In this document: positions 7,988 to 16,040 of the stretch, piece by piece
Position numbering within the stretch: the stretch's first letter is position 1
Layout of the letters: the number at the start of each line of letters is the position of its first letter
The notes under the pieces: generated by a model
The model's input: only the letters and a program-made list of their open reading frames with translations
What the model was told of the DNA's origin: nothing
The model's database searches: none
From: CAZFUY01 sp964522445
GTDB taxonomy: Bacteria; Pseudomonadota; Gammaproteobacteria; SZUA-229
Length of the DNA stretch: 28,660 nucleotides
NCBI GenBank assembly: GCA_964522445.1
Contig: CAZFUY010000026.1
Span: forward strand, 1 to 28,660
Direction: 5' to 3'
Translations under genes and position numbers: made by a program

Positions 7988-8884
7988 TAACAGGAATTCT
8001 ATCAATGCTTTTTGAGCATGCAGCCTGTTTTCGGCCTCATCCCAGACCACACTTTGTTTGCCATCGATAGTATCAGCACTGACTTCTTCGCCACGATGTG
8101 CGGGCAGACAATGCATAAATAAAGCATCATCATTGGCCAGAGACATAAGCTTTTGGTCAACCTGAAAACCTGCAAAAGCCTTTTCACGTATTTTCTGCTC
8201 TTCTTCCTGGCCCATGCTGGCCCAGACATCTGTTACTACTAAATCACTGCCTTTACAGGCATCTTCCGGGTTGCGGAAAATAGTGATGCGGTTGCCCGCG
8301 GCCTTAACCAGTTCAGCATCTGGGTCATAGCCTTCAGGGCAGGCAATATTTAGTTTGAAGTCGAGCAGTCGAGCTGCATTAATATAGGAGTGACACATAT
8401 TATTGCCATCACCTACATAGCTTGCTGTGCGGCCAGTGATGTCGCCTCGGTGTTCCATCCAGGTTTGCATATCGGCTAATAACTGGCAGGGGTGGACCCA
8501 GTCTGTCAGACCGTTGATAACGGGTACAGATGAATATTCTGCCAGCTTTTCAAGTTTCTCATGCTCAAACGTACGCACCATAATGATATCTACCATGCTG
8601 GATAAAACACGGGCAGTATCTTCGATGGGCTCACCACGACCCAACTGGGTATCGCGGGGTGATAAAAACATGGCGTGACCGCCTAACTGGGTCATGCCTG
8701 CTTCAAAAGAAACGCGGGTACGAGTGGATGATTTTTCAAAAATCATTGCCATGACTTTGTTTTTTAGAGGCTCGTGAATCTCTCCTGCTTTATGCATGGC
8801 TTTTAGCTCAATGGCTCGTTTGAGTATTTGAGTAAATTCCTGAGAAGATAAATCGAGTAAGCTTAAAAAGTGCCGTGTCGCCAT
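7979..8884 (-). CDS. argF: Ornithine carbamoyltransferase (ArgF)
   Basis: Transfers the carbamoyl group from carbamoyl phosphate to ornithine to make citrulline in arginine biosynthesis. The 301-residue protein shows the carbamoyl phosphate loop STRTR (53-57), HPCQ (131-134), and the ornithine-binding HCLP (258-261) followed by AHRGEEV. The length fits the anabolic enzyme. It lies 16 bases downstream of argD with a good GGAG Shine-Dalgarno in the gap, so the two form an argD-argF operon. The catabolic ArcB paralogue is normally about 335 residues and found with arcA/arcC, which are absent here. Confidence 0.97.
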   Translation of the reverse strand: MATRHFLSLLDLSSQEFTQILKRAIELKAMHKAGEIHEPLKNKVMAMIFEKSSTRTRVSFEAGMTQLGGHAMFLSPRDTQLGRGEPIEDTARVLSSMVDIIMVRTFEHEKLEKLAEYSSVPVINGLTDWVHPCQLLADMQTWMEHRGDITGRTASYVGDGNNMCHSYINAARLLDFKLNIACPEGYDPDAELVKAAGNRITIFRNPEDACKGSDLVVTDVWASMGQEEEQKIREKAFAGFQVDQKLMSLANDDALFMHCLPAHRGEEVSADTIDGKQSVVWDEAENRLHAQKALIEFLLSK

Positions 8885-8900
8885 GGGCGTCTCCGGAGAA

Positions 8901-10079
8901 TTAATTCAAGAAGGTCTTAATCAATGCGCTGACATGATCAATAATCTGGTCAGCCTGAGCATTGGTTAAAATAAGAGGAGGTAACAAGCGAACAACACGA
9001 CCCGCAGTTACATTAATTAATAGCTTCTGATCCAGTGCCTGTTTGACTAACTCTGGGCAATCTCTGTCCAGCTCAATACCAATCATCAGGCCAAAACCAC
9101 GGATTTCTTTAACGCCATCAAGGTCGCCCAGCTGTTTAATGAAGCCATCCATAAATCTATTGCCGAGATCTTTTGCGCGATTGATTAGATCTTCATTTTT
9201 TATGGTGTTGATAACCGCATTAGCCGCGGCACAGGCCATGGGGTTGCCACCAAAAGTTGAGCCATGAGTTCCCGGCTGGAAAACATTTGCAGCCTCTCCT
9301 TTTGCAATACATGCGCCGACAGGTACGCCATTACCCAGAGCTTTGGCTAATGTCATAACATCAGGTGTGATGTTGCTATGCTGAAAGGCAAACCATTCGC
9401 CAGTACGCGCCATGCCGGTCTGGATCTCATCGAGCATAAGCAACCAGTTATTCTGGTCGCATATTTCACGTAGCTGAGGCAGGAAATCTGCATCTAATAA
9501 ATTAATGCCGCCTTCGCCCTGAGCTGGTTCAATAAGCACGGCAACAACTTCATTGCTGTTATCAGCAATATTACGAATAGCTTCAATATCGTTATAAGGA
9601 GCGCGGATAAAGCCCTGCACCAGAGGCTCAAACCCTGCCTGTACCTTGCGGTTGCCAGTGGCTGATAATGTTGCCATGGTGCGGCCATGAAAACTGCCAT
9701 CGGTCACAATAATGGCGGGATTTTTAATGCCCTTATTGTGGCCATATAAACGAGCCAGTTTAATAGCGGCTTCATTGGCTTCTGCACCTGAATTGGAAAA
9801 GAAGACTTTATCCATAGCCGATATTTCACACAAATTATCGGCCAGTTCCTGCTGGCGTTGAATGCAGTATAAGTTTGAAGTATGCAGGAGCTTTGCTGCC
9901 TGATCGGTAATGGCTTTAGTTACTTCGGGGTGTGCATGCCCCAGACCACAAACTGCGATACCGGATAAGGCATCGATATATTCATTGCCCTGATCATCAC
10001 GCAGCATAATGCCTTTACCCTGCTCAAAGCAGACAGGTAGAGGGGCGTAATTTGTCATCAGGTGTTCAGATGTTGGCAT
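8901..10079 (-). CDS. argD: Acetylornithine aminotransferase (ArgD)
   Basis: PLP enzyme converting N-acetylglutamate semialdehyde to N-acetylornithine; relatives also act in lysine synthesis. The 392-residue class III aminotransferase shows SGIAVCGLGHAHP (39-51), FFSNSGAEANEAAIK (93-107), DGSFHGRT, the PLP-contacting LDEIQTG with D217, and the Schiff-base lysine K246 in TLAKALGNG. Pairing with argF favours ArgD over AstC/AruC or GabT-type paralogues. The ATG at 10079 is used here; an in-frame ATG seven codons later (MTNYAPLP) is also possible because neither has a strong Shine-Dalgarno. Confidence 0.94.
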   Translation of the reverse strand: MPTSEHLMTNYAPLPVCFEQGKGIMLRDDQGNEYIDALSGIAVCGLGHAHPEVTKAITDQAAKLLHTSNLYCIQRQQELADNLCEISAMDKVFFSNSGAEANEAAIKLARLYGHNKGIKNPAIIVTDGSFHGRTMATLSATGNRKVQAGFEPLVQGFIRAPYNDIEAIRNIADNSNEVVAVLIEPAQGEGGINLLDADFLPQLREICDQNNWLLMLDEIQTGMARTGEWFAFQHSNITPDVMTLAKALGNGVPVGACIAKGEAANVFQPGTHGSTFGGNPMACAAANAVINTIKNEDLINRAKDLGNRFMDGFIKQLGDLDGVKEIRGFGLMIGIELDRDCPELVKQALDQKLLINVTAGRVVRLLPPLILTNAQADQIIDHVSALIKTFLN

Positions 10080-10160
10080 GTCTTTAAGTGTCTCAATGGG
10101 TTTTTTTATTTAACCCTATAAAAGCAAAAACGGCAGTCAAAAGACGCCGCGAAACGATAA

Positions 10161-10188
10161 ATTATACCTGTATATGTGGTTAATTCAA
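10161..10188 (-). promoter_or_regulatory. Candidate sigma-70 promoter for argD-argF
   Basis: On the minus strand a perfect TATAAT (plus 10161-10166) follows TTGAAT (10183-10188) with a 16-base spacer. It is about 80 bases upstream of argD. The -35 region contains TGAATTA, which resembles one half of an ArgR box, but no second half-site is apparent, so arginine repression is not shown. Confidence 0.5.
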
Positions 10189-10246
10189 ACTTTTAGTCGA
10201 TGAATATTGCCTGTCCGTTATTTGGATGTTTGCAGATTAAGGCAAA

Positions 10247-10275
10247 AAAAACGGCAGGATAATCCTGCCGTTTTT
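10247..10275. terminator. Rho-independent terminator after the PuuD-like gene
   Basis: A perfect 13-base stem (10247-10259 with 10263-10275) with a three-base loop TAA. The GC core is CGGCAGGA/TCCTGCCG. It is flanked by A and T tracts that give a run of eight U on the minus-strand transcript. It lies just past the stop of the PuuD-like gene (10298) and insulates it from argD-argF. Confidence 0.92.
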
Positions 10276-10297
10276 ATCGTTCTATGTCAGATTTGAC

Positions 10298-10900
10298 TTA
10301 GAATGCCATACCGTGGCCATATCCAATCATGCATAACAGCATGGGGATGGATAATACCGTATTGGTGCGAGAAGCCAGTAAAGCGACTTTCTTTGCGCCG
10401 GCAATAGCATCAGCGTCATGAGTTAATCCATCCAGACCCAGAATTTTCTTCTGGTTAGGCCAGATCAGAACCCATACGTTAAACAGCATAATAGTGCCCA
10501 GCCATGAGCCCAGGCCGATTACGCCCATGCCATTCGTAAATGTGAAGGCATCAATAATGCCCTGCATGCCGCCGCCAATTTGTGCCAGACCACTAACACC
10601 TGTTAGCCAGGTAATAGCAGCGCCCATGCGAAACCATAGCAGTGCGGTTGGTGCTACGTATTTATTGATTGCAGCAGGGCCGGGGCCGCCATCATTAGCT
10701 TCGGCAAGTGCTTTGCCAACACCGGGAACCTGTACAAAGTTAAAGTAGTACAACAGTCCAATCCATACTACACCAGCCAGAACGTGCAGCCAGATTACAA
10801 AGCGTAAGCCATCAAGGCCATTGCCCAGGCCAAATGCCACTAAAAGAGCGAGAATAAAACCAACGGCCAGAGTGCCTTTGATTGTCATTAAAGGATTCAT
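10298..10900 (-). CDS. PuuD-like integral membrane protein (short form)
   Basis: A 200-residue polytopic protein with about five membrane segments (about 8-28, 31-53, 85-107, 124-147, 175-195). The segment WLHVLAGVVWIGLLYYFNF (about 37-55) with H39, and the C-terminal ASRTNTVLSIPMLLCMI, resemble the membrane domain of the urate hydroxylase PuuD family, in which histidines are thought to hold heme. It lacks the C-terminal cytochrome c domain of true PuuD, and no purine catabolism genes are nearby, so uricase activity should not be assumed. An AGGA Shine-Dalgarno precedes the start. It appears monocistronic, with a strong terminator 22 bases downstream. Confidence 0.72.
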   Translation of the reverse strand: MNPLMTIKGTLAVGFILALLVAFGLGNGLDGLRFVIWLHVLAGVVWIGLLYYFNFVQVPGVGKALAEANDGGPGPAAINKYVAPTALLWFRMGAAITWLTGVSGLAQIGGGMQGIIDAFTFTNGMGVIGLGSWLGTIMLFNVWVLIWPNQKKILGLDGLTHDADAIAGAKKVALLASRTNTVLSIPMLLCMIGYGHGMAF

Positions 10901-11111
10901 AATATTTTCCTGTGGGGGGTTTAAGTTTAGAAATCAAGTTCAAATATAAGCAACTTAATACCTTACCAAAATAGTCAGGCATTAAAGATATGTTAGATGG
11001 GGGGATTTTTCAAGTAATAAATGATTTAAATAAGGCAGTGCAGGTAAAAATTTATATTAATTGAGAGCGTTGCAGGAAAGAAAATTAACAGGGTTATGTT
11101 GCGCCAGCGTA

Positions 11112-11159
11112 TTTTTAGCAGGTATCCTGTGTTTTTAAGTGCAGGATACCTGCTAAAAA
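11112..11159. repeat. Perfect 18-bp inverted repeat 3' of the copper-storage gene
   Basis: Arms 11112-11129 and 11142-11159 are exact reverse complements around a 12-base loop. The GC-containing core is AGCAGGTATCCTG, and the outer part is T-tract on the left and A-tract on the right. That polarity is opposite to an intrinsic terminator, where the U run follows the stem, so on either strand the stem is followed by A residues. It lies 27 bases past the stop of the minus-strand copper-storage gene, within its likely 3' untranslated region. One arm is complementary to that gene's ribosome-binding region (see findings). Confidence 0.85.
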
Positions 11160-11185
11160 ATGCTGTTTTTTAAAACTGAACAATC

Positions 11186-11677
11186 TTAGGCAATATATGC
11201 CTTGCATGCCTTGATGCAATCATCACAGGATTCTGAACATGCCTTACAGGCGGCATGTTTATCGGCATGTTTATCACAGATTTTTTTGCAGTCTTTACAT
11301 ACATCGATACAGATTCTGGCAAAGCCTTTCAGGTGTCTTGAATCATAAGATGCCAGTTGTGATAAGGCGGTACAGGTAGCTAGCATTTCCTGAACTGAAT
11401 CTGCACATTCAGCCATAGAAGTATCTTTCATTTTGAACATATCAATACAATGCTGTATGCAGGCCTGGCCAGCTTTAACACAGTCATGTGAGGTATCAAT
11501 TACTTTCTGGCGATTAGCAGGAACAGTATGCATGTGGTGGTGATCCATTTCAGCATTTGCATTAGTGGATAACCCCAGGCTGGCAACAGTAGCAGCGGCT
11601 GTTGCTCCCAGTAGAATATTGCGGCGGCTTGCAGAAAAATCTGTTTCAGATGTTGGGTGGTTTTGATTGTCTTGCAT
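11186..11677 (-). CDS. Tat-exported four-helix copper-storage protein (Csp1-type)
   Basis: A 163-residue member of the cysteine-rich four-helix bundle family (DUF326, copper storage proteins). It begins with a Tat signal (SRRNILLG at 17-24, hydrophobic stretch, likely cleavage after ANA at 42). A His-rich patch MDHHHMH follows at the mature N terminus. The bundle holds 14 cysteines: 66, 73, 77, 91, 102, 123, 127, 130, 134, 144, 147, 151, 154 and 158, in CxxC, CxxxC and longer helical spacings. Methanotroph Csp1 has 13, stores many Cu(I) ions inside the bundle and is also Tat-exported. The predicted role is periplasmic copper storage or sequestration. A good AGGAT Shine-Dalgarno precedes the ATG. 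No copper pump, CueR or particulate methane monooxygenase gene is visible nearby. Confidence 0.9.
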   Translation of the reverse strand: MQDNQNHPTSETDFSASRRNILLGATAAATVASLGLSTNANAEMDHHHMHTVPANRQKVIDTSHDCVKAGQACIQHCIDMFKMKDTSMAECADSVQEMLATCTALSQLASYDSRHLKGFARICIDVCKDCKKICDKHADKHAACKACSESCDDCIKACKAYIA

Positions 11678-11861
11678 ATGGGTATCCTGTTTTATTTTTT
11701 CATATGAATATGCAAGCCTAGCAGAAGAAATAAACTCTGTTAAGAATTGTGTTTTTATTAAGCTGTTGGAAAGAAAAAATGGCGTTGCAGAAAATGTTAG
11801 TGCTATATAATAAATATATGAATTTTCTCACAAATAATCTTTTATCTTTAAGCCTTTATTA

Positions 11862-13400
11862 ATGGATGCAATTGCGCTCAGTATTTTTGCCAGCCGTATA
11901 GAATCGGTCTGTGATGAAATGGGGGCAGTGCTTCGACGCGTGGCTTTCTCGCCCAATATAAAAGATCGGCTTGATTATTCCTGTGCTGTTTTTGATCCAC
12001 AGGGAGAGCTTTGTGCTCAGGCTGCTCATATTCCAGTGCATTTGGGCAGTATGGCTTATGCAATGAAAGATATTGTTTCCAATATCCAGTGGCATGATGG
12101 CGATATGATTATGCTCAATGATCCCTATTTAGGTGGTACACACCTACCTGATGTTACGGTTATTGCGCCCTTATTTATTAAAAATAAATTAACAGGCTTT
12201 GTGGTTAATCGCGCCCATCATGCAGATATTGGCGCAGATAGTCCGGGCTCTATGCCTGTATCAAAAAGCCTGCATGAAGAAGGGCGAGTGATTCCGCCAA
12301 CAATTATTGTAAAAAATCATCAGCTGAAAACAGATGTTATGGATGAGTTAATGCAGTTTATGAGAAACCCAGTTGAATCAATGGGGGATTTCTCTGCACA
12401 AATTAGTGCTAACAGACGTGGCATTAAACGCTTGCAGCAACTTGTTTTACAGTACGGTATTGATGATTATTTTAACTCTTTAAAATTACTTAATTATTAC
12501 GCAGAAAAACTGGCGACTGACGCATTAAAAACCATACCGGATGGAAGTTATTATTTTGAGGATGTTATGGATGATGATGGCATGGGGCAAAAAAATATTC
12601 TCATTAAAGTTTTCATAAAAATAAATCAGGCTGAAATAAGCGTGGATTTCACAGGCACTGCGCAACAGGTTAAGGGCAATATTAATTGTCCATTATCTGT
12701 AGCAGCCGCTGCTGTATTTTATGTGTTTCGTTGCTTGATGCCAGAACAAACTCCCGCATGTGCGGGGAGTTTTCGCTCTATTATAATTAAAGCACCTGAA
12801 GCCTGCTTATTAAATGCCAGCCGCCCGGCAGCAGTTGCTGCTGGTAATGTAGAAACCAGTACACGAATTGTTGATGTGGTAATGGGCGCTTTGGCAAAAG
12901 CTATTCCAGAAAAAATTCCAGCAGCAAGCCATGGCAGTATGAATAATATCGCCATGGGTTCTTCAGGTGATTTAAAAAATGAAGCCTGGGATTATTATGA
13001 AACTATTGGTGGCGGCATGGGTGCTGGTTTTAGTACAAATGGTTTAAGTGGTGTACAAACTCACATGACCAATACATTAAATACACCTGTTGAAGCATTA
13101 GAAATGCGTTATCCCCTGCGAATTAATCAGTATGCTTTAAGAGATGATTCAGCAGGAGAAGGTCATAAAAAAGGTGGTGAAGGATTAATTCGTGAATATG
13201 AATTTCTGACAAACACTCACGTTACTTTGTTAACTGAACGTAGAGACCATTCTCCATGGGGGCAAAATGGTGCGGCTGATGGAGCTGTTGGTGAAAATAT
13301 ATTAAATGGAAAAAGAATAAAGGGAAAAATATCCATGCGTGTTAATGCAGGGGATTGTTTAATTATTAAGACACCGGGTGGCGGTGGTTTTGGGCTTTAG
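11862..13400 (+). CDS. Hydantoinase B / oxoprolinase-type protein (HyuB family)
   Basis: A 512-residue HyuB family protein. Landmarks are SRIESVCDEMGAVLRRVAFSPNIKDRLDYSCAVFD at the N terminus (read in pieces), AAHIPVHLGSM (54-64), LNDPYLGGTHLPDVTV (84-99), NRAHHADIGADSPGSMP, and the glycine-rich C terminus TPGGGGFG. Length fits the 500-580 of free-standing subunits. Family members work with HyuA, an ATP-binding partner, in ATP-dependent opening of hydantoin, 5-oxoproline or related rings, or carboxylation of acetone or acetophenone. No HyuA gene flanks it: upstream is the divergent copper-storage gene and downstream an amidotransferase. Substrate is unknown. The Shine-Dalgarno is weak, and no in-frame alternative is better. 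Confidence 0.88.
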   Translation: MDAIALSIFASRIESVCDEMGAVLRRVAFSPNIKDRLDYSCAVFDPQGELCAQAAHIPVHLGSMAYAMKDIVSNIQWHDGDMIMLNDPYLGGTHLPDVTVIAPLFIKNKLTGFVVNRAHHADIGADSPGSMPVSKSLHEEGRVIPPTIIVKNHQLKTDVMDELMQFMRNPVESMGDFSAQISANRRGIKRLQQLVLQYGIDDYFNSLKLLNYYAEKLATDALKTIPDGSYYFEDVMDDDGMGQKNILIKVFIKINQAEISVDFTGTAQQVKGNINCPLSVAAAAVFYVFRCLMPEQTPACAGSFRSIIIKAPEACLLNASRPAAVAAGNVETSTRIVDVVMGALAKAIPEKIPAASHGSMNNIAMGSSGDLKNEAWDYYETIGGGMGAGFSTNGLSGVQTHMTNTLNTPVEALEMRYPLRINQYALRDDSAGEGHKKGGEGLIREYEFLTNTHVTLLTERRDHSPWGQNGAADGAVGENILNGKRIKGKISMRVNAGDCLIIKTPGGGGFGL

Positions 13401-13500
13401 TTTTTTATTAGTATTTAAACCTGGATTAAATAATGAAAGCGACTGTTTAGATTCGTTATAATAAAAATTAGTTTTCTTTAAACAGGTTAAGGAATAAATC

Positions 13501-15276
13501 ATGTGTGGTATTTGCGGTGAATTTCGATTTGATGATGTAAGCCCCGACCTGGCATTAACCCATCGTATGATGGAAAAGCTGGAACGTCGAGGTCCAGATC
13601 ATGCAGGGAGTTACTCAGATGGTCCAGTTGCTTTAGGGCATAGACGTTTATCAATTATTGATTTGTCAGAACATTCCAATCAGCCATTAGTCGATCAGGA
13701 GCTTGGTCTGTCTCTGGTGTTTAATGGCACTATTTACAATTATCCTGCATTGCGTTCCGAACTACAGGCTCGGGGCTATCATTTTTTTTCCACCGGCGAC
13801 ACTGAAGTTATCTTAAAAGCTTATGCTGAATGGGGCGAAGCCTGTGTTGAGCATTTGCATGGCATGTTTGCTTTTGCAGTCTGGGATATGCGTAAGCAGT
13901 TTTTAATGCTGGCTCGTGATCGTATGGGTATTAAGCCACTGTATTACACAATGACGGGAAACAGATTGCGTTTTGCTTCTAACATTCAGGCTTTACTGGC
14001 TGCGGGTGATGTGGATACATCTATTAGCCCTGTCGGTTTGCATCACCAGCTTACATTGCATGCGGTTATTCCTGCGCCTCATACTATTTTAAATGGTGTA
14101 AAGAAAATGCGCCCTGCTCATATAATGAGTTTTAAATCTGATGGTAGTTGTAATGAAAAAGAATACTGGGTTTTAAAAGCACAAAGGCCAGCAGAAGAAC
14201 GAAGTGAGCAGGAGTGGATAGATGCTATTCATGAAAGTTTAAAGTCAGCGGTTGAAAAACGCAAAACTATTGCTGATGTTCCTGTGGGTGTTCTCTTATC
14301 TGGTGGCCTGGATTCCAGTTTATTAGTAGGTCTATTAGCTGAGGCAGGTGTTGGGAATTTAAAAACCTTTACGGTTGGTTTTGAAGATCAGCCAGAAGAA
14401 AAAGGTAATGAGTTTGAATATTCAGATCCTGTGGTAGAAAAATTTGGCTCAGAGCATTACAAATTTTTTATTCAAAATAATAAAGTAATGGATTATTTGC
14501 CCGATGCCGTGAATGTTATGGCTGAACCAATGGTTGGTCAGGATGCAGTTGCTTTTTATATGTTATCTGAGCAGGTGTCAAAAGAAGTTAAAGTAGTACA
14601 AAGTGGGCAGGGTGCGGATGAAGTATTTGGCGGTTATTTCTGGTATCCACAAATGCATAATGCCAAAGATGAAAATGACCTAAGTCGTTTTGCATCACGT
14701 TATTTTGATCGTGATCATGAAGAGTATTTACAAACGGTTGCGGAAAAATTTCATGGCAATGATTACACGTCAGAAACCGTTTCAAAATTATTGTCATTAC
14801 CTGATGCAGATGAATATCTGGATAAAGTATTACGAATGGATGTCACTACATTAATAGTCGATGATCCAGTCAAGCGAGTTGATAACATGACAATGGCATG
14901 GGGGCTGGAAGCACGTGTGCCGTTTCTTGATCATGAGCTGGTTGAGTTGGCAGCGAGTATGCCAACAGAACTTAAATTACGTGATGGCGGTAAGTATGTA
15001 TTAAAAAAGATTGCCCGAGGTCTGGTGCCTGATTCGGTGATTGATCGTAAAAAAGGTTACTTTCCTGTGCCGGCATTAAAATATGTGCGTGGTGAGTTTC
15101 TTGAATTTATGCGTGGTATTTTATTAAGTGATACTGCCAGACAGCGTGGTTTATTTCAGCCGTCTTATATTAACAAGTTACTGGAAAAACCAGAGTCTTA
15201 CCTTACTCGTTTAAAAGGAAGTAAGTTATGGCATCTTGCTCTGTTAGAACTTTGGTTGCAGCAGAATGTAGATTGA
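13501..15276 (+). CDS. N-acetylglutaminylglutamine amidotransferase (asparagine synthase family)
   Basis: A 591-residue two-domain enzyme. The N-terminal glutaminase domain (class II GATase, about 1-190) has the nucleophile C2 in MCGICGE, RRGPDHAG (29-36), GHRRLSIID (46-54) and FNGTIYNY (74-81). The C-terminal synthetase domain has the PPi-loop SGGLDSS (267-273) and GADEVFGGYF. The full-length pattern, including HHQLTLHAVIPAPHTILNGV (181-200), matches the subfamily that amidates N-acetylglutaminylglutamine to the osmoprotectant NAGGN, rather than generic AsnB. In Pseudomonas its gene is next to the N-acetylglutaminylglutamine synthetase gene; that partner is absent here. An AAGGA Shine-Dalgarno lies seven bases before the ATG and a TATAAT at 13457-13462 may be its -10, though without a clear -35. 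Confidence 0.88.
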   Translation: MCGICGEFRFDDVSPDLALTHRMMEKLERRGPDHAGSYSDGPVALGHRRLSIIDLSEHSNQPLVDQELGLSLVFNGTIYNYPALRSELQARGYHFFSTGDTEVILKAYAEWGEACVEHLHGMFAFAVWDMRKQFLMLARDRMGIKPLYYTMTGNRLRFASNIQALLAAGDVDTSISPVGLHHQLTLHAVIPAPHTILNGVKKMRPAHIMSFKSDGSCNEKEYWVLKAQRPAEERSEQEWIDAIHESLKSAVEKRKTIADVPVGVLLSGGLDSSLLVGLLAEAGVGNLKTFTVGFEDQPEEKGNEFEYSDPVVEKFGSEHYKFFIQNNKVMDYLPDAVNVMAEPMVGQDAVAFYMLSEQVSKEVKVVQSGQGADEVFGGYFWYPQMHNAKDENDLSRFASRYFDRDHEEYLQTVAEKFHGNDYTSETVSKLLSLPDADEYLDKVLRMDVTTLIVDDPVKRVDNMTMAWGLEARVPFLDHELVELAASMPTELKLRDGGKYVLKKIARGLVPDSVIDRKKGYFPVPALKYVRGEFLEFMRGILLSDTARQRGLFQPSYINKLLEKPESYLTRLKGSKLWHLALLELWLQQNVD

Positions 15277-15296
15277 TTTAACCTGTTCAGGAAAAA

Positions 15297-15755
15297 TTAA
15301 TTTGGTCTAAAGCTAAAAAAAGTACAGGGGTCTTTTTTATTTTCCTGATAAATAAAATAGCTTCCAACATTAACCCGTGTCTTTTCTGTGTTTGAATGTT
15401 GTATGGTTAGTGTTTGGTTATTTATAAGTTCTGCTTTGTTTATGCTTTTACTGACAGGGCACTGGTCGCAGTTATCTGACTTGCAGAAGCTGGTTTTGTT
15501 ACAGAATATATATGAGTAATGCATACCATATATCAGGTGGCGAGATTTTTTTAAAAGCTTCTCGCATTGAATATTGCATATGCGAATAGAGCCATCGCTA
15601 TCAACACCAAGAATGGCCTCATCACTATCTTCAAATAGTTTGTTAATAATATCTGTAGTCAGATCATCATATTTACGTTGCTGAATAAAATTATAGTGAT
15701 CTGAGTCGTGGGAGAATTTTTCATCCATAAGAAAAGTTTCATAAGTGGTAGTCAT
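15297..15755 (-). CDS. Stand-alone PAS-like protein with a C-terminal cysteine motif
   Basis: A 152-residue soluble protein with no signal peptide or membrane segment. Residues about 35-150 read as a PAS fold: LFEDSDEAILGVDSDGSIRICN (41-62), then CEKLL and LIYGMHYSYIF. Six cysteines occur: C60, C64, C85, C91, C96 and C99, the last three in FCKSDNCDQCPVS. A C-x4-C-x2-CP cluster at this place occurs in the PAS domains of some sigma-54 activators and sensor kinases and may bind a metal or sense redox state. No kinase, GGDEF, DNA-binding or other output domain is attached. It converges on the amidotransferase gene, 20 bases away. The specific function is unknown. Confidence 0.62.
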   Translation of the reverse strand: MTTTYETFLMDEKFSHDSDHYNFIQQRKYDDLTTDIINKLFEDSDEAILGVDSDGSIRICNIQCEKLLKKSRHLIYGMHYSYIFCNKTSFCKSDNCDQCPVSKSINKAELINNQTLTIQHSNTEKTRVNVGSYFIYQENKKDPCTFFSFRPN

Positions 15756-16040
15756 ATAAATACAGCCTTAGGTATATGAGAAAACATTTATCAGTTGCTT
15801 TTCTGATAAGTTATTTATAGCAGCTGAGTCGTGTATGATCAGTAACTGTTGTCACATAGTGCCTAAGTAATTTGACCAAATTATTACAAAATCATTATTT
15901 GCTGGGTGAATACAGAAGTATTTTTATATTTACATACTCTATACATGGTTAATGACGCTGTTTTACTGAGTTTTATTAATCCCTTGAAATCGGTAAAATT
16001 ACCCCCATTTCTTATCAAATCTAAATTTAAGAGGTGTTGT

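Noticed and set aside
10161..10210. ArgR box upstream of argD
   Set aside because: Only one TGAATTA-like half is seen; no paired site with proper spacing.
11112..11159. Intrinsic terminator for the copper-storage gene
   Set aside because: The stem is strong, but T precedes and A follows it on both strands, so no U run follows the hairpin. I list it as an inverted repeat.
15906..16040. N-terminal extension of grxD
   Set aside because: The frame is open upstream, but it contains the likely promoter and leader, and the CGFS family begins at the ATG with the Shine-Dalgarno at 16041.
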